Shown here one piece after another: positions 57,501 to 64,000 of a stretch of 64,000 bases of DNA. Every line of letters starts with the position of its first letter. Within the stretch, counting starts at the first letter, position 1. Below the pieces are notes generated by a model. That model did no database searches. It saw nothing but the letters and a program-made list of their open reading frames with translations, and was not told where the DNA came from. Source of the stretch: Stutzerimonas stutzeri (lineage in GTDB: Bacteria > Pseudomonadota > Gammaproteobacteria > Pseudomonadales > Pseudomonadaceae); NCBI RefSeq assembly GCF_024448695.1, contig NZ_JAMOHY010000003.1, forward strand, positions 62,001 to 126,000, written 5' to 3'. The translations under genes and the position numbers were made by a program.

Positions 57501-57683
57501 CTCAGGCATCTCCGAGCGCCTCGCTCGCTGAAAGAGCTGGTGCATCGCCTGAAGAATCTTCAAGACTGGCAGGTGGAACAGCGCCGTCTGGAGGTCATCC
57601 GCGAGATCAAGATCAAGGGGTTGATCGAGTCGGTTCTTGAGCATCTGCGCCGACAAACAGATCTTCCGCGCGGCGCTGTGTAA
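57501..57683 (+). other. Orphan coding-like fragment without a start
   Basis: The 332-bp stretch 57451-57782 holds no complete gene. From about 57501 one frame reads a protein-like, charged helical end (SLKELVHRLKNLQDWQVEQR, then RRLEVIREIKIKGLIESVLE) and stops with TAA at 57681. It has no start codon with a ribosome-binding site and its upstream frame is broken, so it looks like the tail of a decayed gene. I do not recognise the family. Confidence 0.4.
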
Positions 57684-57782
57684 TGCTCTGTATCGCCCAT
57701 GGCGTGCTGAAATCCGGTGAACCGCTCACTCCCGAACCCGCGATTGCGAGGTGAGGAGCAAGGCCGTCTCCACGCGGTGTTT

Positions 57783-59141
57783 TCAGCTGCGGGTGGTGCT
57801 GCCTTCCAGTTCGCGCATCAGCAGGGCGTATTGCAGGTCCACGTCTTCCGGCACGGACAGATACACGGTGTGGCCGTCGCCCGGTGCGACGTCGATCTGC
57901 TCGCCACGCTTGTTCTCCAAGGTTTCCAGACGCAGGTTGAGGTTGCCCTGAGGGGTCATCAGTTCCAGCTTGTCGCCGACGGCGAAACGGTTCTTCACTT
58001 TGACTTCGGCCAGGCCGTTGCGGCGTTCGCCGGTCAGCTCGCCGACGAACTGCTGGCGTTCGGAAAGCGAGAAGCCGCGTTCGTAGTTCTGGTATTCGTC
58101 ATGCACGTGACGGCGCAGGAAGCCCTCGGTGTAGCCGCGATGGGCCAGCGATTCCAGCGTATCCATCAGCGACTTGTCGAACGGCTTGCCGGCCACGGCA
58201 TCGTCGATAGCCTTGCGGTAGACCTGGGCGGTGCGCGAGACGTAGTAGTGGGATTTGGTGCGGCCTTCGATCTTCAGCGAATGCACGCCCATCTGCACCA
58301 GACGCTCGACGTGCTGCACGGCGCGCAGGTCCTTGGAGTTCATGATGTAGGTGCCGTGCTCGTCTTCGCTGACTTCCATGAACTCGCCGGGGCGGCTGGA
58401 ATCTTCCAGCAGGAACAGCTCATCGGTGGGCTTACCCACGCCAAGGATGGGCTCGGCGCGTTGCACGGCAATCGGTTCGTACTGGTGCACCACTTCGCCA
58501 AGCTCGTTCTCCTTGGCTTCATGGGTTTTGTATTCCCAGCGGCAGGCGTTGGTGCAGCTGCCCTGGTTGGGGTCGCGCTTGTTGATGTAGCCCGACAGCA
58601 GGCAGCGGCCCGAGTAGGCCATGCACAGCGCGCCGTGGACGAAGACTTCCAGCTCCATGCTCGGCACCTGCTCGCGGATCTCGCCGATCTCCTCCAGCGA
58701 CAGTTCGCGCGAGAGGATGACCCGGCTCACGCCCTGGTCGTGCCAGAACTTCACCGTCGCCCAGTTCACCGCGTTGGCCTGTACCGAAAGGTGAATGGTC
58801 ATCTCGGGGAAGTGCTGGCGCACCAGCATGATCAGCCCGGGATCGGACATGATCAGTGCGTCCGGTCCCATGGCTACCACGGGTGCGAGGTCCTTGATGA
58901 AGGTCTTCAGCTTGGCGTTGTGCGGCGCGATGTTGACCACCACGTAAAACTGTTTGCCCAGCGCGTGTGCTTCGTCGATGCCGAGCTTCAGGTTAGCGTG
59001 GTCGAACTCGTTGTTGCGTACGCGCAGGCTGTAACGCGGCTGTCCGGCGTAGACCGCATCGGCACCGTAGGCGAAGGCGTAACGCATGGATTTGAGCGTG
59101 CCGGCGGGCGACAGCAGTTCGGGGCGGAAGGGGGTGCTCAT
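57783..59141 (-). CDS. trhP: U32-family tRNA hydroxylation protein TrhP (YegQ)
   Basis: This 452-residue peptidase-U32-like protein, with TrhO as the alternative system, makes 5-hydroxyuridine at tRNA position 34 using prephenate. Signatures are ELLSPAGTLKSMRYAFAYGA, VFVHGALCMAYSGRCLLSGY, GSCTNACRWEY and LKIEGRTKSHYYVSRT. The cysteine set for an iron-sulfur cluster is complete. Name from family knowledge; no neighbour adds evidence. Confidence 0.92.
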   Translation of the reverse strand: MSTPFRPELLSPAGTLKSMRYAFAYGADAVYAGQPRYSLRVRNNEFDHANLKLGIDEAHALGKQFYVVVNIAPHNAKLKTFIKDLAPVVAMGPDALIMSDPGLIMLVRQHFPEMTIHLSVQANAVNWATVKFWHDQGVSRVILSRELSLEEIGEIREQVPSMELEVFVHGALCMAYSGRCLLSGYINKRDPNQGSCTNACRWEYKTHEAKENELGEVVHQYEPIAVQRAEPILGVGKPTDELFLLEDSSRPGEFMEVSEDEHGTYIMNSKDLRAVQHVERLVQMGVHSLKIEGRTKSHYYVSRTAQVYRKAIDDAVAGKPFDKSLMDTLESLAHRGYTEGFLRRHVHDEYQNYERGFSLSERQQFVGELTGERRNGLAEVKVKNRFAVGDKLELMTPQGNLNLRLETLENKRGEQIDVAPGDGHTVYLSVPEDVDLQYALLMRELEGSTTRS

Positions 59142-59356
59142 GGCGCGGTAACTCGCAGGGCGTCGGAGAAACGCGGCATTTTACTGCGCGCGGCCAAGGA
59201 TTGCGCGGGTGATGGGCCGGCATAAGGGTTTCGTTGTCAGTCTTGCTGGAAACGCTTCGTGGCTGAAGCCGCCCCCACAGGTTTGGTGTGCACCGGCTTT
59301 ACATGTGCGACTTCAATCGCGAATGGGTTGCGCGCCCCGCAAGCGAGGGGCAACGG

Positions 59357-59575
59357 TCAGGCGACGTCGGCATCCTTGAGCACGCTGTAGAGGCGATCCT
59401 TGATCTGCAGTTTTTCCTTCTTCAGGGTTTCGATCTCGGTATCGGTGCCCGGAATGATGCGCGCCTCCATGTTCTTGATGCGCTGGTCCAGTTCGTTGTG
59501 CTCGTCGAACAGGTTGTTGAAGTGTGCGTCTTCGGATTTCAGGCGGGTGATCAGATCGCGGTATTCGGGAAACAT
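59357..59575 (-). CDS. DUF465 (YdcH-like) small coiled-coil protein
   Basis: This 72-residue charged helical protein shows the DUF465 pattern: YRDLITRLKSEDAHFNNLFD, EHNELDQRIKNMEARI and LKKEKLQIKDRLYSVL. Function is unknown. Monocistronic between trhP and the ectoine genes. Confidence 0.88.
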   Translation of the reverse strand: MFPEYRDLITRLKSEDAHFNNLFDEHNELDQRIKNMEARIIPGTDTEIETLKKEKLQIKDRLYSVLKDADVA

Positions 59576-59730
59576 GGGAACTCCTGTGCGTGGCTGTGAC
59601 GGAGCGCTGGCAGTGCGACCTGCGTTCCGGTTTCATAGTGGCCCTGCCTTGCACAGGCAATATTGACGGGCGTCATGTCTGCGATGGCAACCTGCGGTTG
59701 CGCGATGACTGCGGGCTCAGGCAGTCACAA

Positions 59731-59768
59731 AGCAAACCGCCGGGCGTGACAGTGTCAGGCCCGGCGGT
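59731..59768 (-). terminator. Hairpin downstream of the ectoine aspartokinase gene
   Basis: ACCGCCGGGC (59736-59745) pairs with GCCCGGCGGT (59759-59768). Read on the minus strand it follows the aspartokinase stop by 18 bp and is followed by TTTGCTTTG, an imperfect U-run. It probably ends the ectoine operon. Confidence 0.7.
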
Positions 59769-59785
59769 GCTTGTGGCGGGGGTGA

Positions 59786-61216
59786 TTACGCGGCGGCGAT
59801 CACGTCGCCGTGGTTTTCCGGCTCGATCAGCGCGCGGTGCAGCGCGGCGATGGCGTTATCGTAATCTTCCTCGTTAACCACGCACTGCATTTCCACCTGG
59901 CGAATCGACTGGTGGATCGCCTGGATGCTGATGCCTGCTTCGGCCAGTGCTGCAACGGTCTTGGCAAGGATGCCCTTGACCTTGAGGTCCGAGCCGATGG
60001 CCGAGACGATGGCGACGTTATGCACCGTGACTTCCGCTGCCGGGTAGGTCTCTTCGATCAGTCGCGCGGCGCGGTTGATCAGCTTGCGTGAACCCGAGGC
60101 GTAGTAGGTGATGCTGTTGGCGTCCGAGTCCTTGTTCACCACGTAGAGCTTGAGTTGCTTGAGCAGCTTGCTGATCTCGATGTCGTAGGCCACGTCGCCG
60201 AGCATGTCCTGGTCGAACACGCCGATCCCGAAGACGTCCTTGCGGCCTGCGATGATCTCCACGCAGGGCTTCTCGCTCCGGTAGTCCTGGCTGATGAGGG
60301 TGCCGGCGTGTTGGGGCTCGAAGGCGTTTTTGATGCGCAGCTCGATGCCGGCGCGGCGCAGGGTCTTGGCGGCACGCGGGTGGATCGCTTCCATGCCGAG
60401 ATTCGACAGCTGGTCGGCCACGTCGTAATTGGTGCGGCCAATGGTGACCACCTTGTCGGCGCCCACCAGATTCGGATCGGCCGAGGAAAGATGGAATTCC
60501 TTGTGGATGATCGCCTCGCGCGCGCCGGTGGCAGCGGCGATCTGGGCAAAGGTGATCTCGCTGTAGCCGCGGTCGAAGGTGTTCATCAGGCCTTCGCTGC
60601 AGTGGGTGTAGCCGGTGGCGATTACCAGTTCGCGGCTCAGGTCGACGCCTTCGAAGCTCTCGCGGACCATGTCCTCGAACGGCAGCGGCGAGTCGCGGTG
60701 CCAGCCGGTCAGGTCGACCATGCGCGCATTGATGCCGCGATGCTTGAGCGCCAGCACGGCATTGAAGGCGCTGTGTGCCTCACCCAGCGAGGCGAGCATC
60801 TCGCGCACTTTCATCAGGTGTTCACCGAGCTGGAAGTGGCCATAGGCGCACAGGCGCTGCAGGCTGCTCATGCATTCGCGGGCATCATCGATGCGGGCAT
60901 TGATGAACTGGTCGGCGGCGTGGCGCTCGAAATCGCCAGGGAACAGCTCGGTGTTCTTCTCCAGCATGCGCTGGCGAACATCCTGCAGGGCATCGAGCCA
61001 GGCGCATTCGTTCTGTGCATCGGCGAAGCGCTGGTAGACGCCAGGCTCGCCGGTTTTCTTGTGCTCGAGCAGCAGGTTGGTCATGCCGCTGTAGGCCGAA
61101 ACGACGAAGACCCGCTGATAGAATTCGGTGCCTTGGCGCTGGCCGATGAAGATGTTGTCGAGCAGTTCGTCGAAGCGGCTCATGGAAGTGCCGCCGATCT
61201 TTTCTACGGTGTGCAT
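59786..61216 (-). CDS. ask_ect: Ectoine-type aspartate kinase
   Basis: This 476-residue aspartokinase of the Ask_Ect type supplies aspartyl phosphate for ectoine synthesis. The N-terminal kinase motif is VEKIGGTSMSRFDELL, and two C-terminal ACT-type segments include VHNVAIVSAIGSDLKVKGIL and EAGISIQAIHQSIRQVEMQC. Ask_Ect enzymes are less feedback-inhibited than the housekeeping LysC. Last gene after ectB, ectC and ectD. Confidence 0.92.
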   Translation of the reverse strand: MHTVEKIGGTSMSRFDELLDNIFIGQRQGTEFYQRVFVVSAYSGMTNLLLEHKKTGEPGVYQRFADAQNECAWLDALQDVRQRMLEKNTELFPGDFERHAADQFINARIDDARECMSSLQRLCAYGHFQLGEHLMKVREMLASLGEAHSAFNAVLALKHRGINARMVDLTGWHRDSPLPFEDMVRESFEGVDLSRELVIATGYTHCSEGLMNTFDRGYSEITFAQIAAATGAREAIIHKEFHLSSADPNLVGADKVVTIGRTNYDVADQLSNLGMEAIHPRAAKTLRRAGIELRIKNAFEPQHAGTLISQDYRSEKPCVEIIAGRKDVFGIGVFDQDMLGDVAYDIEISKLLKQLKLYVVNKDSDANSITYYASGSRKLINRAARLIEETYPAAEVTVHNVAIVSAIGSDLKVKGILAKTVAALAEAGISIQAIHQSIRQVEMQCVVNEEDYDNAIAALHRALIEPENHGDVIAAA

Positions 61217-61316
61217 CGTTTCAACGTCCCGTCTTGGGGGTGAATTGTCATCCCTGGGCCGGCTTCGCAGCCAGTCGCAAGCCATTCCCGCACGAGGCGG
61301 AAACGCTTTTGGAAGT

Positions 61317-62234
61317 TCAGAGATACTGTTGTGGCCGGATCTGCAGGGGGGTGAAGTCCTCACGCTCGGCGACGAAGTCGGGGCGTGGTGCGAGTCCGCA
61401 GAAAGGCGCCTGTGCAGCATTATCCACATGGTTGTAGACGTAGAACAGATTGCTGCGGGCACTTGGCGTGATATTGCCGTTTGAGCCGTGCATGGTATTG
61501 CAGTCGAAGAACAGCACGCTGCCTGCCGGAGCAGTGGCTGTGTCAATGCCGTAACGTTCGGCCAGTCGGGTGAGGCTGTCGTGATCCGGCACGCCGAGCT
61601 CCTGCTTGCGCAGGGATTTTTCGTAATGATTCTCGGGGGTGGCGCCCACGCAGTGGATGTAATGCCTGTGCGAGCCGGGGATCAGCATCAGCGGGCCGTT
61701 GTGCGGCTCGTTGTTGGTCAGCAGGACTGAACAGCTGAGGGTGCGCATGCGCGGCAGGCCATCTTCAACGTGCCAGGTCTCGAAGTCCGAATGCCAGTAG
61801 AACTCCTTGCCGGTGAAGCCCGGCTTGAAGTTCATCCGCGACTGATGCACATAGATGTCGCCATCCAGGATGAAGCTTGCGATGGCGGCGATGCGCTCGT
61901 CGGCTGCGACGCGGGCGAACAGGGCGTTATCCCTGTGGATGGCGAATACCGAGCGGATCGCACCGCTGCCGGGTTCGCGGATGGTCTTGCCGGACTCGGC
62001 GACGGTTGGGTCCTGACGCAGGCGGTCGAGTTCGTCGCGAAACAGCGCGACTTCATCGGCGCTGAAAAGGTTGGGAATGACCAGATAGCCGTCACGCTCG
62101 AAGCGTGCGATCTGTTGCGCCGTGATGGGAGCGTTGGTCAGGTCGGTGCGGTGGATAACCGGGTCCAGACGCTCCTGCCAGCGGGGTTGATCATGCTGGC
62201 GTGAAGGGTAATGGTCGGTTTGCACGGGGTTCAC
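61317..62234 (-). CDS. ectD: Ectoine hydroxylase EctD
   Basis: This Fe(II)/2-oxoglutarate dioxygenase of about 305 residues converts ectoine to 5-hydroxyectoine. Iron ligands and signature are in FYWHSDFETWHVEDGLPRMR and the distal HGSNGN; 2-oxoglutarate/ectoine residues lie in SRMNFKPGFTGKEF. The GTG at 62234 was chosen because AAAGGAGAA lies 8 bp upstream; an ATG at 62279 would add 15 residues without a good site. Confidence 0.95.
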   Translation of the reverse strand: MNPVQTDHYPSRQHDQPRWQERLDPVIHRTDLTNAPITAQQIARFERDGYLVIPNLFSADEVALFRDELDRLRQDPTVAESGKTIREPGSGAIRSVFAIHRDNALFARVAADERIAAIASFILDGDIYVHQSRMNFKPGFTGKEFYWHSDFETWHVEDGLPRMRTLSCSVLLTNNEPHNGPLMLIPGSHRHYIHCVGATPENHYEKSLRKQELGVPDHDSLTRLAERYGIDTATAPAGSVLFFDCNTMHGSNGNITPSARSNLFYVYNHVDNAAQAPFCGLAPRPDFVAEREDFTPLQIRPQQYL

Positions 62235-62296
62235 TTCGCATTCTCCTTTCGGTTGCTTGGCGAGCGGCGGGTGCGGCATTGCACCCGCCTGGCCTG

Positions 62297-62695
62297 TCAG
62301 GCGAGGGTTTCGGCCTCCAGCGGATAGACACCACTTTCGTCGTGCACTTCCTTGCCGTTGAGAGGCGGGTTGAACACGCAGGCCATCTTCATGTCCTCGG
62401 AGCCGCCGCGCAGCAGGTGCTCGTCGTGCTTGTCGAGGATGTACAGGGTGCCGGCCTCGATCTTGTAGATCTTGCCGTCGGCGATGGTTTCGATCTCGCC
62501 GTTACCGCTGATGCAGTACACCGACTCCAGATGGTTCTGGTAGTGGATATGCGTCTCGGTGTTGGCGTAGATGGTGGTGATGTGAAACGAGAAGCCCATG
62601 TTGTCGTCCTTGAGCAGCATGCGTGTGCTGTCCCAGGTTTCGGTGACGATCTTGCGGTTGGACTGCTCGCATTCGGCAAGGGTACGTACGATCAT
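62297..62695 (-). CDS. ectC: Ectoine synthase EctC
   Basis: This 132-residue cupin closes the ring of N-gamma-acetyl-diaminobutyrate to ectoine. It begins [20 protein letters not shown], and cupin residues lie in [20 protein letters not shown] and [15 protein letters not shown]. Lies 62 bp before ectD and 19 bp after ectB. Confidence 0.97.
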   Translation of the reverse strand: MIVRTLAECEQSNRKIVTETWDSTRMLLKDDNMGFSFHITTIYANTETHIHYQNHLESVYCISGNGEIETIADGKIYKIEAGTLYILDKHDEHLLRGGSEDMKMACVFNPPLNGKEVHDESGVYPLEAETLA

Positions 62696-62714
62696 TTTTC
62701 AGTTCCTCGGAAAA

Positions 62715-63989
62715 TCAGGAGGCCTGATCGGCGGCATGGTCGGTCATCACGGCAGCAAAGGCCTTGTCCAGGATGCTCATGGCCTTATCGATCTGCTCTT
62801 CGCTGATGACCAGCGGGCAAAGACACTTGACCACTTCGCTGTGGGCGCCGCTGGTTTCGATCACCAGGCCGTTGGTGAAGGCATGGCGGCAGATGGCGGC
62901 GGCGGTGTCGCCGTCCGGGCAACTGATGCCGATCATCATGCCGCGTCCCTTGACGAACAGGGAATCGGGGCCATAACGGCGGACGATCTTGTGCATGCCG
63001 TCGGCGATACGCTTGCCCTTGGCGCGCACGCTCTGGGCGAATTCGTCGTTCTGCCAGAAATGCTCAAGCGCAGCGGTGGCGGTGACAAAGGCGTGGTTGT
63101 TGCCGCGGAAGGTGCCGTTGTGCTCGCCGGGAGTCCACTGGTCCAGCTCCTTGCGCAGCAGCACCATGGCGAACGGCAGACCGAAGCCCGACAGCGACTT
63201 GGACAGGGTGATCATGTCCGGCTTGATGCCCATTTCCTCGAAGCTGAAGAAACTGCCGGTACGGCCGCAGCCGGCCTGAATGTCGTCGACGATCAGCAAC
63301 ATGTCGTGCTTGCGGCAGAGTTTTTCCAGCTTGCGCACCCACTCGGCGGATGCGGCGTTCAGGCCGCCTTCGCCCTGTACAACCTCAACGATCACCGCAG
63401 CCGGCTTGTCGATGCCGCTGGACGGGTCGGCAAGCAGCTTGTCCATCATTGCGATGGTGTTGACCTTGTCGCCGAAGTAGTTGGCGTAGGGCATGCGGCT
63501 GACGTCGGTCAGCGGAACGCCGGCAGCGCCACGGTGGTGCTGATTGCCGGTGGCTGCCAGCGCGCCGATGCTGCAACCGTGGAAGCCGTTGGTGAAGCTG
63601 ATGACGTTGCTGCGGCCTGTCACCTTGCGCGCCAGCTTCAGCGCGGCTTCCACCGCGTTGGTGCCGGTCGGGCCGGTGAACTGCATGACGTAGTTCATGC
63701 CGCGCGGCTTGAGAATCAGCCGGGAGAAGGTTTCCAGGAAACGTTCCTTGGCTTCGGAGTACATGTCCAGGCCGTGGGTAATGCCGTCATCGCTGATGTA
63801 GTCGAGCAGCGCCTGCTTGAGCACCGGATGGTTGTGCCCGTAGTTGAGGGTGCCGGCGCCGGCGAGAAAGTCGATGTATGACTTGCCTTCGCGGGTGATC
63901 AGTTCGGCGCCGCGCGCCTGTTTGAATACCACGGGGAAAGAGCGGCAGTAACTGCGAACGCCGGATTCGTGCAGTTCGAAGGTTTTCAT
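62715..63989 (-). CDS. ectB: Diaminobutyrate-2-oxoglutarate aminotransferase EctB
   Basis: This 424-residue class III PLP enzyme makes 2,4-diaminobutyrate from aspartate semialdehyde. Cofactor residues include TGPTGTNAVEAALKLAR, IVDDIQAGCGRTG and the PLP lysine in ITLSKSLSGFGLP. The ATG at 63989 is 11 bp from the right edge, so ectA, its usual upstream neighbour, should begin just outside. Confidence 0.97.
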   Translation of the reverse strand: MKTFELHESGVRSYCRSFPVVFKQARGAELITREGKSYIDFLAGAGTLNYGHNHPVLKQALLDYISDDGITHGLDMYSEAKERFLETFSRLILKPRGMNYVMQFTGPTGTNAVEAALKLARKVTGRSNVISFTNGFHGCSIGALAATGNQHHRGAAGVPLTDVSRMPYANYFGDKVNTIAMMDKLLADPSSGIDKPAAVIVEVVQGEGGLNAASAEWVRKLEKLCRKHDMLLIVDDIQAGCGRTGSFFSFEEMGIKPDMITLSKSLSGFGLPFAMVLLRKELDQWTPGEHNGTFRGNNHAFVTATAALEHFWQNDEFAQSVRAKGKRIADGMHKIVRRYGPDSLFVKGRGMMIGISCPDGDTAAAICRHAFTNGLVIETSGAHSEVVKCLCPLVISEEQIDKAMSILDKAFAAVMTDHAADQAS

Positions 63990-64000
63990 GCGGTTTCCTC

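Noticed and set aside
57717-59225. 502-codon plus-strand frame
   Set aside because: Antisense shadow of trhP, whose U32 motifs are intact on the minus strand.

Overview
The window is chromosomal DNA of a Pseudomonas-type gammaproteobacterium. GC content is high, coding density is high, and many gene blocks keep the order seen in P. aeruginosa PAO1: zur/znu-nrdJ-thrB-polA, dtd-rsmE-tatCBA-hisEI-ubiBJE-hslUV, and the trmL neighbourhood. Ectoine/hydroxyectoine genes and a selenocysteine formate dehydrogenase fit a P. mendocina/stutzeri/alcaligenes-like relative better than PAO1 itself; the species is not determined. No rRNA, tRNA, insertion sequence, prophage or CRISPR array was seen.

Layout. 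1-3.3 kb: zinc uptake (znuB, znuC, zur, divergent znuA with a histidine-rich repeat). 3.4-6.3 kb: split class II ribonucleotide reductase nrdJa/nrdJb. 6.4-12.1 kb: ppnN, thrB, a DUF2782 gene and polA. 12.1-12.3 kb: an ErsA-like sRNA with a sigma-22 promoter. 12.4-17.8 kb: an iron cell-surface-signalling unit (FecI-like sigma, FecR-like regulator, TonB receptor with STN domain, PepSY reductase). 17.8-21.4 kb: TAXI-TRAP transporter with DUF1850 partner. 21.7-23.4 kb: small exported proteins and lipocalin.

23.4-31.4 kb holds the most unusual region: two convergent, translationally coupled operons. The plus-strand operon encodes a DarA-like flavoprotein, a DarB/StlD-like ketosynthase, an unknown protein and a BtrH-like acyltransferase. 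The minus-strand operon encodes a hot-dog dehydratase, an ABC exporter, an ACP, a ketosynthase and a chain-length-factor-like protein. Together they look like a compact dialkylresorcinol/aryl-polyene-type lipid or polyketide pathway with an unusual ACP-to-acceptor transfer step and dedicated export.

31.4-44.6 kb is mostly housekeeping: pip, dtd, rsmE, Tat translocase, hisE/hisI, ubiquinone genes and HslUV. It also contains a 150-codon remnant that joins the two ends of a roughly 770-residue molybdopterin oxidoreductase. 44.7-51.5 kb: a GGDEF/EAL protein, uvrD, an orphan TRAP-binding lipoprotein and a Tim44-like protein. 51.8-57.5 kb: formate dehydrogenase-O/N type operon fdnGHI-fdhE, with an in-frame UGA and SECIS. 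57.8-59.6 kb: trhP and a DUF465 gene. 59.8-64 kb: ectB, ectC, ectD and ectoine-type aspartokinase on the minus strand; ectA should lie just beyond the right edge.
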